Shown here: one piece after another, positions 7,768 to 16,000 of the stretch | How positions within the stretch are numbered: the stretch's first letter is position 1 | Layout: each line of letters opens with the position of its first letter | IMG/VR virus record: IMGVR_UViG_3300030105_002581 | Span: 1-56,164 of that record | DNA from: a virus | Reading direction: 5' to 3' (one strand) | Length of the DNA stretch: 56,164 bases | The notes under the pieces: model-generated | The model's input: only the letters and a program-made list of their open reading frames with translations | Told to the model about the DNA's origin: nothing | The model's database searches: none | Translations under genes and position numbers: made by a program

Positions 7768-8913
7768 ATGGCTAATAATAGAATCTATTATGCTATCCAA
7801 CAGGTAGCATTTAGAAAAGACAGCGCTGGTACGGGAGGAACTAACTATGTTGCTCACGGTGTCCAGAGTGTAGGTATCACAACAACGTTCAATCTAGAGC
7901 AGGCTTTTGAGCTTGGTCAGTTGGCTATCTACGAGAACATCGAAGGAACTCCAGACGTAGAAGTTACGTTGTCTAAAGTTCTGGACGGTGCCAATCCCTT
8001 ATACTGTATGGCTACTGCGGATCAAGTCGCTGGCCCTCAACTTGCTAAAAGAACAGTACCTAGCACATTTATGCAATTAGGTATCTGGGACGAAGCTAAT
8101 GAATCTGCTGGTCAAGGTGCCTCGGCTGCTAAAGCTTGGGTCGAAATGTCCGGTCTTTTTATCTCCTCTGTTGGTTATAACTTCCCAATTGATGACAACT
8201 TCTCAGAAGACATTACCCTAGTCGGTAACGTGAAAATCTGGGGAACAGGTCAGGCTAAGAATACTATTAGTTGTGATCCTGTCTATTACCCATCGGCTGT
8301 AGCTGGCGGTTTCGCTGGAAACAACGATCTCCCTCAAGGTAGTGGTGGTGTTAACCGAAGAGAAAACTTGAACTTTGCTTCGAGCGCCGCTCAGACAAAG
8401 GATCCTGATTATTCTATCATGCCTCTTGAAATTGATGGTATTGGCGATAGCGGTATTATTGGCACAGCCCACGTTCAGTCCATCTCTGTTTCTGCTGATG
8501 TTAGTCGAGAAGACTTGTTTGAGCTTGGTAAGAAAGTACCTTACGCTAAGACCGTTACTTTCCCAATCGAAGTTACTTGTGACATCGAGACTACGAGTAG
8601 TTCTGGTGACTTAATCAGTGCTGTTGACGCTTGTGCTTCTAGCGCTTACTGTGCTACGGCAAGTAACCTAACTGATCGTAAGATTAGAATCGCAACTTGT
8701 GAAGGTACTAGAATCTATCTAGGAACCAAGAACAAGCTTTCTTCCGTGACATACGGAGGAGGAGACGCTGGAGGAGGCAACTCTACTGTGACTTATAGTT
8801 ATAGTACGTTTAATGACTTCACTGTCATGCATCCTGCGGATGTGACTGCTTCTGGTGGTTCTGCTTCTGGGTTGAATTGGTGGGGAGCTAGAGGAACTTA
8901 CCTTGGTCAATAA
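7768..8913 (+). CDS. Major tail tube protein
   Basis: This 381-residue product starts MANNRIYYAIQQVAF and proceeds through a duplicated pattern in which an N-terminal half (VQSVGITTTFNLEQAFELGQ ... DVEVTLSKVLDG) and a second half (VQSISVSADVSREDLFELGK ... FPIEVTCDIE) repeat the same layout. That suggests two fused tail-tube folds. The FELG motif in both halves is the clearest sign. It has a strong ribosome binding site (AGGAGAAGTTAA), a dedicated upstream gap, and a stem-loop after its stop. The product would polymerise into the tail tube. Assignment is by architecture, expression signals and position before the tape measure. Confidence 0.75.
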   Translation: MANNRIYYAIQQVAFRKDSAGTGGTNYVAHGVQSVGITTTFNLEQAFELGQLAIYENIEGTPDVEVTLSKVLDGANPLYCMATADQVAGPQLAKRTVPSTFMQLGIWDEANESAGQGASAAKAWVEMSGLFISSVGYNFPIDDNFSEDITLVGNVKIWGTGQAKNTISCDPVYYPSAVAGGFAGNNDLPQGSGGVNRRENLNFASSAAQTKDPDYSIMPLEIDGIGDSGIIGTAHVQSISVSADVSREDLFELGKKVPYAKTVTFPIEVTCDIETTSSSGDLISAVDACASSAYCATASNLTDRKIRIATCEGTRIYLGTKNKLSSVTYGGGDAGGGNSTVTYSYSTFNDFTVMHPADVTASGGSASGLNWWGARGTYLGQ

Positions 8914-8960
8914 TTGACGAACTTTTAAGAGGGTATGATTCGCTCTGCCCATCTTATTTT

Positions 8961-8991
8961 AGTCAGCAATGCAATAAACGGCTTGCTGATT
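8961..8991 (+). terminator. Stem-loop after the tail tube gene
   Basis: AGTCAGCAA and TTGCTGATT form a 9-bp stem with one G-U pair around a 13-base loop, 48 bases after the tail tube stop. The bases after it (ACTTAAATGC) are not a clean T tract, so this may be a partial terminator or a 3'-stabilising element that lowers transcription of downstream genes relative to the tail tube. Confidence 0.45.
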
Positions 8992-9019
8992 ACTTAAATG
9001 CATAATAGGAATTTATGTT

Positions 9020-9280
9020 TTGGATTTTTATATTAGGATTTTGTTTGTTACTACCTTAACGGTCTTAAGCCTTACGTGGCTGACCTTCTTTTTTATGAAG
9101 ATGCTTTCTTCGTATACGGATATTGGACAAGTAACAAAGACTAAGAAGAAGAAGAAGAGTAGTATTCAAAATTCCGAAGACGACATTCCTGAATTTGCTA
9201 TTGACCAGAAGCCTCCTAAGATAGAGACTTCATTTGGAGATAATAGGATTGGGGAAGTTTATGGTGGGTCTTCCGAGTAA
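9020..9280 (+). CDS. Small single-pass membrane protein
   Basis: This 86-residue protein has one strongly hydrophobic segment (about residues 8-27, TLTVLSLTWLTFFFM), then a Lys-rich patch (KTKKKKKSS) and an acidic/polar tail, so an N-in or N-out single-pass topology is likely. The frame opens with TTG, with AGGA at suitable distance. An ATG five bases upstream lies in another frame and would give only 14 residues (MFWIFILGFCLLLP), which is also hydrophobic. A frameshift or sequencing error joining the two is possible. Its 3' end overlaps the actin-like gene. The function is unknown. Confidence 0.55.
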   Translation: MDFYIRILFVTTLTVLSLTWLTFFFMKMLSSYTDIGQVTKTKKKKKSSIQNSEDDIPEFAIDQKPPKIETSFGDNRIGEVYGGSSE

Positions 9281-10541
9281 TTTCGAGGGTATGTCTGGAT
9301 ACAGACAACGTTTCATAGCTACTCAAGGGCCCTCAAAAAAAACGGATCCTTCTTCTCCTCCTTTTAATATAGTGACAGAAGTAAAAAAAGAACCAGTTAT
9401 TCAAGAGAACATTGAATTAGTATCGTCTGTTTATGATGGGCAGGAGATAGAATCTTATAGACCAAACTTAAAAGAGGTATTTGAAATGGATAAAGCTCCC
9501 GAAGACAACACTACCAGTACTAAGAGATGTGTAGGCCTAGATATTGGGACTGGGTTCATCTCATGTGCTGAAGAGGAAGATAGTAAGATTAAGTTCAGAA
9601 AAGTTCGAGATGCTTTCTTCAAGCTAAATCCTTCTAAGTTTCTAGAGGGTTCTGCTAATAACTTCGGTGAAGGTATGCTCAAAAACGCAGGGGCTCACTA
9701 CGTTAAGGTAGATGACCAGCTATATGTGCTAGGAGATGATGCCTTCAAGTTCGCCAATCTATTCCATCAAGAGTGTCTAAGACCTATGCACAGAGGTGTA
9801 TTGAACTCCAAGCAGCCCGTGTCTAATTTAATGGTCTCAGAACTAGTTAAAGCCGTAGCTGGAAAACCTCAGGCAGATGATGATGTACTATACTACTGTG
9901 TCCCGGCAGAGCCTATTGATGCAGAGTTTGATGTAGAGTATCACAAGCAGATTCTTAATGGTACATTCAAAGAGCTAGGATACAAGAACATTAATGTCAT
10001 GACTGAAGGCCTTGCTGTCGTTTACTCGGAACTATCCGAGACTCAATACACAGGTATCGGCATGAGCTTCGGGGCCGGAATGGTCAATATCGTTTATGCT
10101 TTCATGGGTATTCCTGTCTTTGCCTTTAGTCTTTCAAGAGGGGGAGACTGGATAGACAGTCATGCAGCCCAGCACTCTGAGGAGACAAGTAACGTAATAA
10201 CCGCTATCAAGGAGAAGGCAGACTTTAGCCTTGCTGATGATACTGCGGGTATCCAGAAAGCTATCTGTATTTATTATGATTCCTTATTAGTATATGTAGT
10301 AGAGCAGTTCAAAGAGCTTTATGCAAAGACCCCTAAGAAACAATTGCCGAACGTGACAATGGAAATGCCCCTAGTGATTGCTGGCGGTACATCCTTAATG
10401 TTAGGGTTCGTTGAGAGACTTAGAGAGCTTGTTGCTGAAGATTTTCCTGTACCAATTTCGGAAGTTAAGCATGCAGAAAACCCCTTGTTTGCTGTTTCAA
10501 ACGGACTACGTAGAGCTGCGACTCTTTCTTCTGCTGAATAG
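9261..10541 (+). CDS. Actin/Hsp70-superfamily ATPase
   Basis: The ATPase core shows phosphate-1 LDIGTGFISCA (about 93-103), a phosphate-2-like GMSFGAGMVNIVY (about 266-278) followed by SRGGDWID, and an adenosine motif LVIAGGTSLMLGF (about 371-383). These fit the ParM/MreB/DnaK superfamily; the phosphate-2 motif has S-F-G-A-G where D-x-G-G-G is usual. Such proteins bind ATP and either form filaments or act as chaperones. The first 75 residues before the core are low-complexity and linker-like. An alternative ATG at 9486 has a better ribosome binding site (AGAGG, 8-base spacing) and would remove them. It lies in the tail operon between tube and tape measure genes, an unusual place for this family. 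Confidence 0.8.
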   Translation: MVGLPSNFEGMSGYRQRFIATQGPSKKTDPSSPPFNIVTEVKKEPVIQENIELVSSVYDGQEIESYRPNLKEVFEMDKAPEDNTTSTKRCVGLDIGTGFISCAEEEDSKIKFRKVRDAFFKLNPSKFLEGSANNFGEGMLKNAGAHYVKVDDQLYVLGDDAFKFANLFHQECLRPMHRGVLNSKQPVSNLMVSELVKAVAGKPQADDDVLYYCVPAEPIDAEFDVEYHKQILNGTFKELGYKNINVMTEGLAVVYSELSETQYTGIGMSFGAGMVNIVYAFMGIPVFAFSLSRGGDWIDSHAAQHSEETSNVITAIKEKADFSLADDTAGIQKAICIYYDSLLVYVVEQFKELYAKTPKKQLPNVTMEMPLVIAGGTSLMLGFVERLRELVAEDFPVPISEVKHAENPLFAVSNGLRRAATLSSAE

Positions 10542-10550
10542 GAAATAAGG

Positions 10551-11597
10551 ATGGATCTTCAGGAACTGGAATCTGTAGTGGCTAGGATACTAGCAGGGGT
10601 TTCTTTCTTTAAGTCTGAAGGTTCTCTATATAGAGTATTGGACTCGACCCCAGAACAGAGTGTCCTTGCTGATTATATAGTAGCAGAAGCATGTGAGGAT
10701 TTGGCATACACAAGTAATTTTATGGAAAGAATTGATGCAGAGCTCATTCATCAGAGAATGGGGACATGGACGAATCAGGATGACTTGAATATAAAGGCAT
10801 CAGAGGCTCATGTTGATGATTTAAAGATAGCCCTCTACAAGACACTAATGAGTAAGAAGAAACAGAAACAGATAAGGAAACAATTAGAAGGAGTAAGAAA
10901 GTCCCTTAGTCTAGCTTACTTTAAAAAGGATGGCATTTACGCTGGGACTCTAGAGACACATAAGAAGAACTTAAAGGATAAGTTTTTAACAGCTATAAAT
11001 ATTTCAGACTTAGCAGGAAATCATCCCTATACAGTGGAGAACTTTTGGACAGAGGATTCTTATTTGGCAAACGCAGCTACAGAAGCTGTTGCCGTAGGAT
11101 ACATCGGTCAGGATGTTATAAGGGAGGCTTCTAGGAAAAACCCTTGGAGATCTTACTGGAACGCAGCTAAGGCAGATGTTTTTTCAAAACCCTTGGCTGA
11201 AGTAGGATCTGTTCAGAGATTGATTGTAACCTTTTCTCAGATGTATGATAATGCAAGACAGCATCCTGAGTGCCCAGCGGATGATGTCTTTGATGATGAC
11301 GATGTTTTCGATGGCTGGATGTTACACGACAACAAGTTGAGAGTGAAAGAACAGAGACAGAAACAAATAGATAGCACGGTAGGCAGTAAGGGAGATGAGG
11401 TCTTCATTATGGCCAGTGATCAAGAAGAGGCTAATGAAATTTTTGATGTTAATCATGATCGTCAAAGGTTCCAAATGGGCAGAAAATTGAAACAGATTAG
11501 AGAATCAGACAGGAATTTAGATGATATTGAACTGGTTGATAATCAAGAGAAATTACAAGTAATGTCTAATCAACAAGCTAAAGACAGAAGGAAATAG
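10551..11597 (+). CDS. Unknown protein upstream of the tape measure
   Basis: This 348-residue helical protein has a basic stretch near residue 103 (SKKKQKQIRKQLEGVRKS), an acidic block (DDVFDDDDVFDGW, about 244-256) and a charged C-terminus rich in Gln, Asp and Lys. There is no enzymatic motif or membrane segment. It begins nine bases after the ATPase gene and ends two bases before the next gene, so it belongs to the same transcript. Genes in this slot are often tail-assembly factors, but nothing here proves it. Confidence 0.6.
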   Translation: MDLQELESVVARILAGVSFFKSEGSLYRVLDSTPEQSVLADYIVAEACEDLAYTSNFMERIDAELIHQRMGTWTNQDDLNIKASEAHVDDLKIALYKTLMSKKKQKQIRKQLEGVRKSLSLAYFKKDGIYAGTLETHKKNLKDKFLTAINISDLAGNHPYTVENFWTEDSYLANAATEAVAVGYIGQDVIREASRKNPWRSYWNAAKADVFSKPLAEVGSVQRLIVTFSQMYDNARQHPECPADDVFDDDDVFDGWMLHDNKLRVKEQRQKQIDSTVGSKGDEVFIMASDQEEANEIFDVNHDRQRFQMGRKLKQIRESDRNLDDIELVDNQEKLQVMSNQQAKDRRK

Positions 11598-11599
11598 AT

Positions 11600-11971
11600 A
11601 TGAAGGAGTTTAAGTCAAGTGGAGGATTGCCTCATAAGGACTCTGAACGTTACAGGGATGTCTCAAAAAAGAGGCTTCTTAATAACATAAAGAAGAAATT
11701 TAATACAACTATTATTGGATCCCTAGCAGCCTTCGAAGAGTTATTCGGAGACTTGTGGGGTCATGGGACTGAGTATGAAGACCTAGATGAAGACCAAAAA
11801 TATTGGAGAGATATCTGGTTGGATGCAAGAACCCAAATACTAGATGCTGGAAACTCCAACGCAAGAGCCGCACAGAGCGAAATCTCTGAGTACTCTCTGA
11901 GTTGGAATAAATACGTTACTAATTTTGTTGTTGTCAACAAGGATAATCAGGAGAACAGAGATGGCCGATAA
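11600..11971 (+). CDS. Small conserved-looking tail-module protein
   Basis: This 123-residue product has a basic N-terminal part (KKRLLNNIKKKFN) and a middle segment AAFEELFGDLWGHG followed by a helical IWLDARTQILDAGNSNARAA. I remember a similar pattern from other phage genomes next to tail-assembly genes, but no function is known to me. Its end overlaps the following gene by eleven bases. No slippery heptamer was seen in the overlap. Confidence 0.55.
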   Translation: MKEFKSSGGLPHKDSERYRDVSKKRLLNNIKKKFNTTIIGSLAAFEELFGDLWGHGTEYEDLDEDQKYWRDIWLDARTQILDAGNSNARAAQSEISEYSLSWNKYVTNFVVVNKDNQENRDGR

Positions 11972-12962
11972 GGAAAAACAAGTGAACGATGGTACTAAAA
12001 GAGTTTTTGAAGTTGATGGGGTCACCTATGCTGTGAAGAGACCTAGCGTTGCAGACATCCGACTTGCGGATGAACGTAGATCTTCTTCGTTTAATAGAGC
12101 TCTTCAGCGAGGAGACTTGCTTCGTGAACAGCTTGATACAGAGCTTAGAAAGCGAGAGCTTTGGAACGATGCTCGTGAGGATGAGTATCAGGGTCTACGT
12201 AACAAGGTTATCGACGACAAGTACAAACTGGAAAAAGGTGGTATCAAACTAACCGAAGCCAAGGATGTCGCTCTAGAAATGTCCGACGCTAGAGCTAATA
12301 TGGTCGAAATGCTAGGTAGCAGGTCTGAATTAGACTCTAATACCTGTGAGGGTAAAGCCGACTCAGCTCGTTTTAACTCGCTCTTTTCTTCCTGCTTGGT
12401 GTATAATGAGTCAGGAGAAGTATACTTTTCGGGTGGGCTAGACGAATACCTAGAGAAACAAGAAGATGCAGTTGCCTCAAAAGGGGCCACTGAGTTTTAT
12501 TACCTTATTTCTGGAAGTGAGAATTTAGATGAACAACTCCCAGAGACGAAGTTCCTTAAGAAGTTTAAGTTTGTAGACGACAGTAGTCGCCTTATTGACA
12601 AAGACGGTCGCTTGATTACCAGAGAAGGTAAGCATATTGACGAATTTGGGAACTATATCGAATGGAAAGAAGACGGATCTTCGATTACTGTTGACATGAA
12701 GCAGAGAGAGCTTTCTGAAGACGGTAGCTTTAGTGTTGAATTTAGTCCCTTTTTGGATGATGCAGGAGAGCCTATTGAAGAAGAAGTTGAAGAAGCCCCT
12801 GTTAAAAAGAAACCCACCAAGAAAAGAAAGACCAAGGCTAAGAAAGAAGCAGTAGAAGTAGTAGCAGAAGACGCAGTAGAAGAAGAGGCAGTGGATGCCG
12901 AACCTGAAGCTGACGTTGAAGCTGATGCCGAAACTGAGTCTGGAGAGTCAGAGTCAGAATAA
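11961..12962 (+). CDS. Putative tail assembly chaperone
   Basis: The start is the ATG preceded by AGGAGAACAG rather than the TTG 36 bases earlier. The 333-residue product opens with KRVFEVDGVTYAVKRPSVAD, then long charged helices (RALQRGDLLREQLDTELRKR), a middle domain with TRE/GKHIDEFGNYIEW strands, and a C-terminal tail with a basic patch (KKKPTKKRKTKAKK) followed by a very acidic low-complexity end. It sits directly before the tape measure, where chaperones that coat the tape normally lie; these often come as frameshift pairs, but no such pair is visible here. A terminator-like hairpin follows. Confidence 0.55.
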   Translation: MADKEKQVNDGTKRVFEVDGVTYAVKRPSVADIRLADERRSSSFNRALQRGDLLREQLDTELRKRELWNDAREDEYQGLRNKVIDDKYKLEKGGIKLTEAKDVALEMSDARANMVEMLGSRSELDSNTCEGKADSARFNSLFSSCLVYNESGEVYFSGGLDEYLEKQEDAVASKGATEFYYLISGSENLDEQLPETKFLKKFKFVDDSSRLIDKDGRLITREGKHIDEFGNYIEWKEDGSSITVDMKQRELSEDGSFSVEFSPFLDDAGEPIEEEVEEAPVKKKPTKKRKTKAKKEAVEVVAEDAVEEEAVDAEPEADVEADAETESGESESE

Positions 12963-12972
12963 TAAACCGGGA

Positions 12973-13017
12973 GAAGCGATTATATTGTCTGTAGCAGTAT
13001 AGTCGCTTTATCTTTTT
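12973..13017 (+). terminator. Intrinsic terminator between chaperone and tape measure genes
   Basis: An 11-bp stem (12974-12984 with 12998-13008, core AGCGATTATA/TATAGTCGCT, one G-U pair) encloses a 13-base loop and is followed by TTATCTTTTT. This is a classical terminator shape. It probably reduces transcription into the tape measure gene, whose product is needed in few copies. Confidence 0.7.
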
Positions 13018-13033
13018 ATAGAGAATAAAAAAT

Positions 13034-16000
13034 ATGGCGTTCAACATAAATGCTCAAGTTATCCTTTCTGGGCCTAAAAACCTTTCTGCTATTACTAGCA
13101 CGATCAAGAAACAACTTAGTAATGTAAATGTTAACGTTAATATAAACATCCCGAAGAATGTACTGAAACAGATACAGACCCTTAACACCAGTCTAGCTAC
13201 TACAACTTCCCAGACCAAGAAGCTCAACTCTGCCGCTCAGAGCACAGGAGCTAGTGTCAATAGTATGGGTAAAAGTGCCGCCTCGGCAGGCAATAGCATG
13301 CAACGGCTGGGAGTGGAGACTGCTAAGACCTTTAAGAGGTTTGCTGCTGCCGGTATTGTAACTGCTACGTTCTTCAAGCTAACTAGAGCTATCTCCTCTG
13401 CTGTCCCTAAGGCCTTAGAGCTTCAGACTCAGATGACGAGATTGCAGCAGGTTACTGGGAAAAGTAGAGCAGAGCTTGACGGCCTTGCTAAGAGTGTGGA
13501 TAAGTTATCTGTCAGTCTTGGTATCGATGCTAATGAGCTTACTAATATTGCAAGAATCTTTGCACAGACTGGGCAGAACCTACGTCAGGTAGAGGCTTCT
13601 ATGAGGGCTGTAGCTAAGGCTTCCTTGGCTCCTACTTTTGGTACTATGGAGCAGACCGCAGAAGGTCTTATTGCTTCCCTCAATCAGTTCAATCTTACAG
13701 CCTCTCAGTCAGAGGAAGTACTTGGCTCTTTGAATAATGTCTCTAAAAAGTTCGCTGTAGAGTCAGGTGACCTTGTTACTGCGATACGTAAGACTGGTGC
13801 TGTCTTTGCTCTTGGGGCTGGAGAGATACAAAAACCTATAGATGCATTGCATCAATTTAATGCTATCTTTACTTCTGTTCGTGCAACTACTCGTGAGTCT
13901 GCCGATACTATTGCTGCTGGTTTAAAGACTATCTTTAGTAGAATTCAGCGTCGTAGTAGTATTGAGGCACTTGATCAATTAGGCATAAAGCTTGTGGACG
14001 TAAAGGGCAAGTTTATAGGTTTATATCCAGCACTTCAAGAGATAGGAAAGCGACTTGAGGGCGTTTTTGCGTCAGGTGACTCCCTTGCCCTCTCAGCGAT
14101 CACTGAAGAGCTTGGTGGTATTCGGCAGGTAGGTAAGCTTATCCCCGCTATCAAGGAGTACAAGAAGGCTCAGCAGGCTTTAGAGGCATCTAAGGCAGGA
14201 GCCCTTCAAGGTCTTGACCCGGACGTATCACTAGGTCTCCTAACGATGGCTAAGTCTTTAGATCAAGTCAAGGCTAGTTTCCAGAGCCTTGTAAATACTA
14301 TCTCGGAATCTAAGACTTTTCAAGTCATGATAAAGGGAGTCACCTTCTTAGCCAATACCTTGCTTAAGATGGCTGATAATCTCACGGCAATACTTCCAGT
14401 CCTTGCTGCCTTTGCTGCAATTAAGTTGGCTGGTGCTGCTACTCAGTTCGGAAAGGGCTTTCTTGGTTCTTTTGGAGCAGGAGGAGGAGTAAAGTCTGCA
14501 GGGTCTACTCTGGGGAGTAAGGCTACTGGGGGAGGAGCTAAGGCTCAGCTCTCTTCAAGTAAGGCTCTTGCTGTCGCTACTAAAGGTCTTGATGTAACGA
14601 ACAAGCTATTATTAGCAGCTACCAAGGAACAAACAGGGGCAACGGGAGTCCTAACAGCGAAAATGAATGAGGTACAAGTCGGAGTAAAGCTCTTATCTAC
14701 TGCGATTAACAAGCTGGCAGTTCAGGTTGCAAGGGCTCCTATCGGATTCCCTAGAGGAGGAGGAGGAGGACGAGGGGGACGACCTAGAGGGTTTGCTCAT
14801 GGAGGGATAGTCCCCGGAACTGGCAACGGAGATACTGTTGAGGCTATGTTGACTCCGGGAGAGTTCGTTCTTACAACAGATGCTGTTGACGCTATCGGTG
14901 CTGGAAATCTAGAGAATATGCAAAGACAAGGTTTCGCGAAGGGTGGCTCAGTCGTAGGAAATATAGGTTCTGACTTTGGTCTTTCTGTCTTTAAGAAAAC
15001 AGATGTGACGAGTGGAAAGACACTAGCAAAAGAAGGAGTTCTTGTTTCTGCACTCTCCAAGGATAAAAAGATCAAGGGTATCTTAACCAGTGCTTTGCAG
15101 AAACAAATCGCAAACACAGGTAAGGACACAGAAGTATCCGTGTCTTCTCTTTCTGATAATGAGGCTATACCCGCTAGTCTAGCAGAGGATGTGGCTAAAA
15201 TAGGAGGATTACCAAATAAGACTGCGGCAAGAGCCCTTAAGGGAAGTGACTTAAAGTCTGGTGGTCGGTACGCAGCTAAGTTTAAAAATAAGTCACTAAT
15301 TAAGAAGGCAGCTGGGTTCCCTGCCGCTGCTAGAATAACCGCCACCAAGATGTCTTTTGGCTCTCTTAGTGAGGAATCTGGTGAGGTATTTGACGATAAA
15401 ATAACTGGAGGTATCCCCAAACTATTTGGAGAGGCATTAGATGGGTTTACGGGAGAGCTTAAATTAGGAGAGGACAAGGTAAAATTAGAGGACTTGCTAT
15501 CTAACAGTGGAATAGGCTCCCTTAAGGGCCAGCTATTCGAAGCTTTTGTAAGAAACGTTGGAGGTCAGGTAGTCAAGGATGAGGACAAGAAGAAGGATGA
15601 TATTTTTGACTTCAGAGCGGGAGACTCTGCAGGAAGTCTAGATACGTACAAACAATTGTTTGGTAGTGGATTCAAGCTTCCAAATGAAGTTAAGGTAAGT
15701 AGTAGTGCTGATTCTGTTACTTCAGCTGTAGGAAAGGCAGTGAAAGAATTCGGGGCCAGTAATATCCAGTTGAATCCTAAAAAGTTTGCTGCAGGAGGGA
15801 AGGTAGACTCAGTACCATCCCTGCTTACTCCGGGAGAATTTGTTTTCAACCCAGAGGCCGTTAAGAGCATAGGCCTTAACAATCTAGAAGAGATGAATAA
15901 GCAGAAGCCTGAGAAGTTCGCTAGAGGAGGAAGAGTTAAAGGAGCCGCCATCCAGAAGTTTGGAGCTGGAGGTAAGGTGGCAGGTGCAGGTTTTGCATTG

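Noticed and set aside
8914-8938. TTGACG...TATGAT as a sigma-70 promoter after the tail tube gene
   Set aside because: The spacer is only 14 bases and the downstream stem-loop would interrupt the transcript.
11600-12962. Programmed frameshift joining the two pre-tape genes, as in other tail chaperones
   Set aside because: No slippery heptamer in the overlap, and the second gene has its own good ribosome binding site.
14797-15477. Long - strand open frame (226 codons) inside the tape measure gene
   Set aside because: It mirrors the codon pattern of the tape measure on the other strand, is rich in Pro/Ser/Leu, and shows no motif or ribosome binding site.
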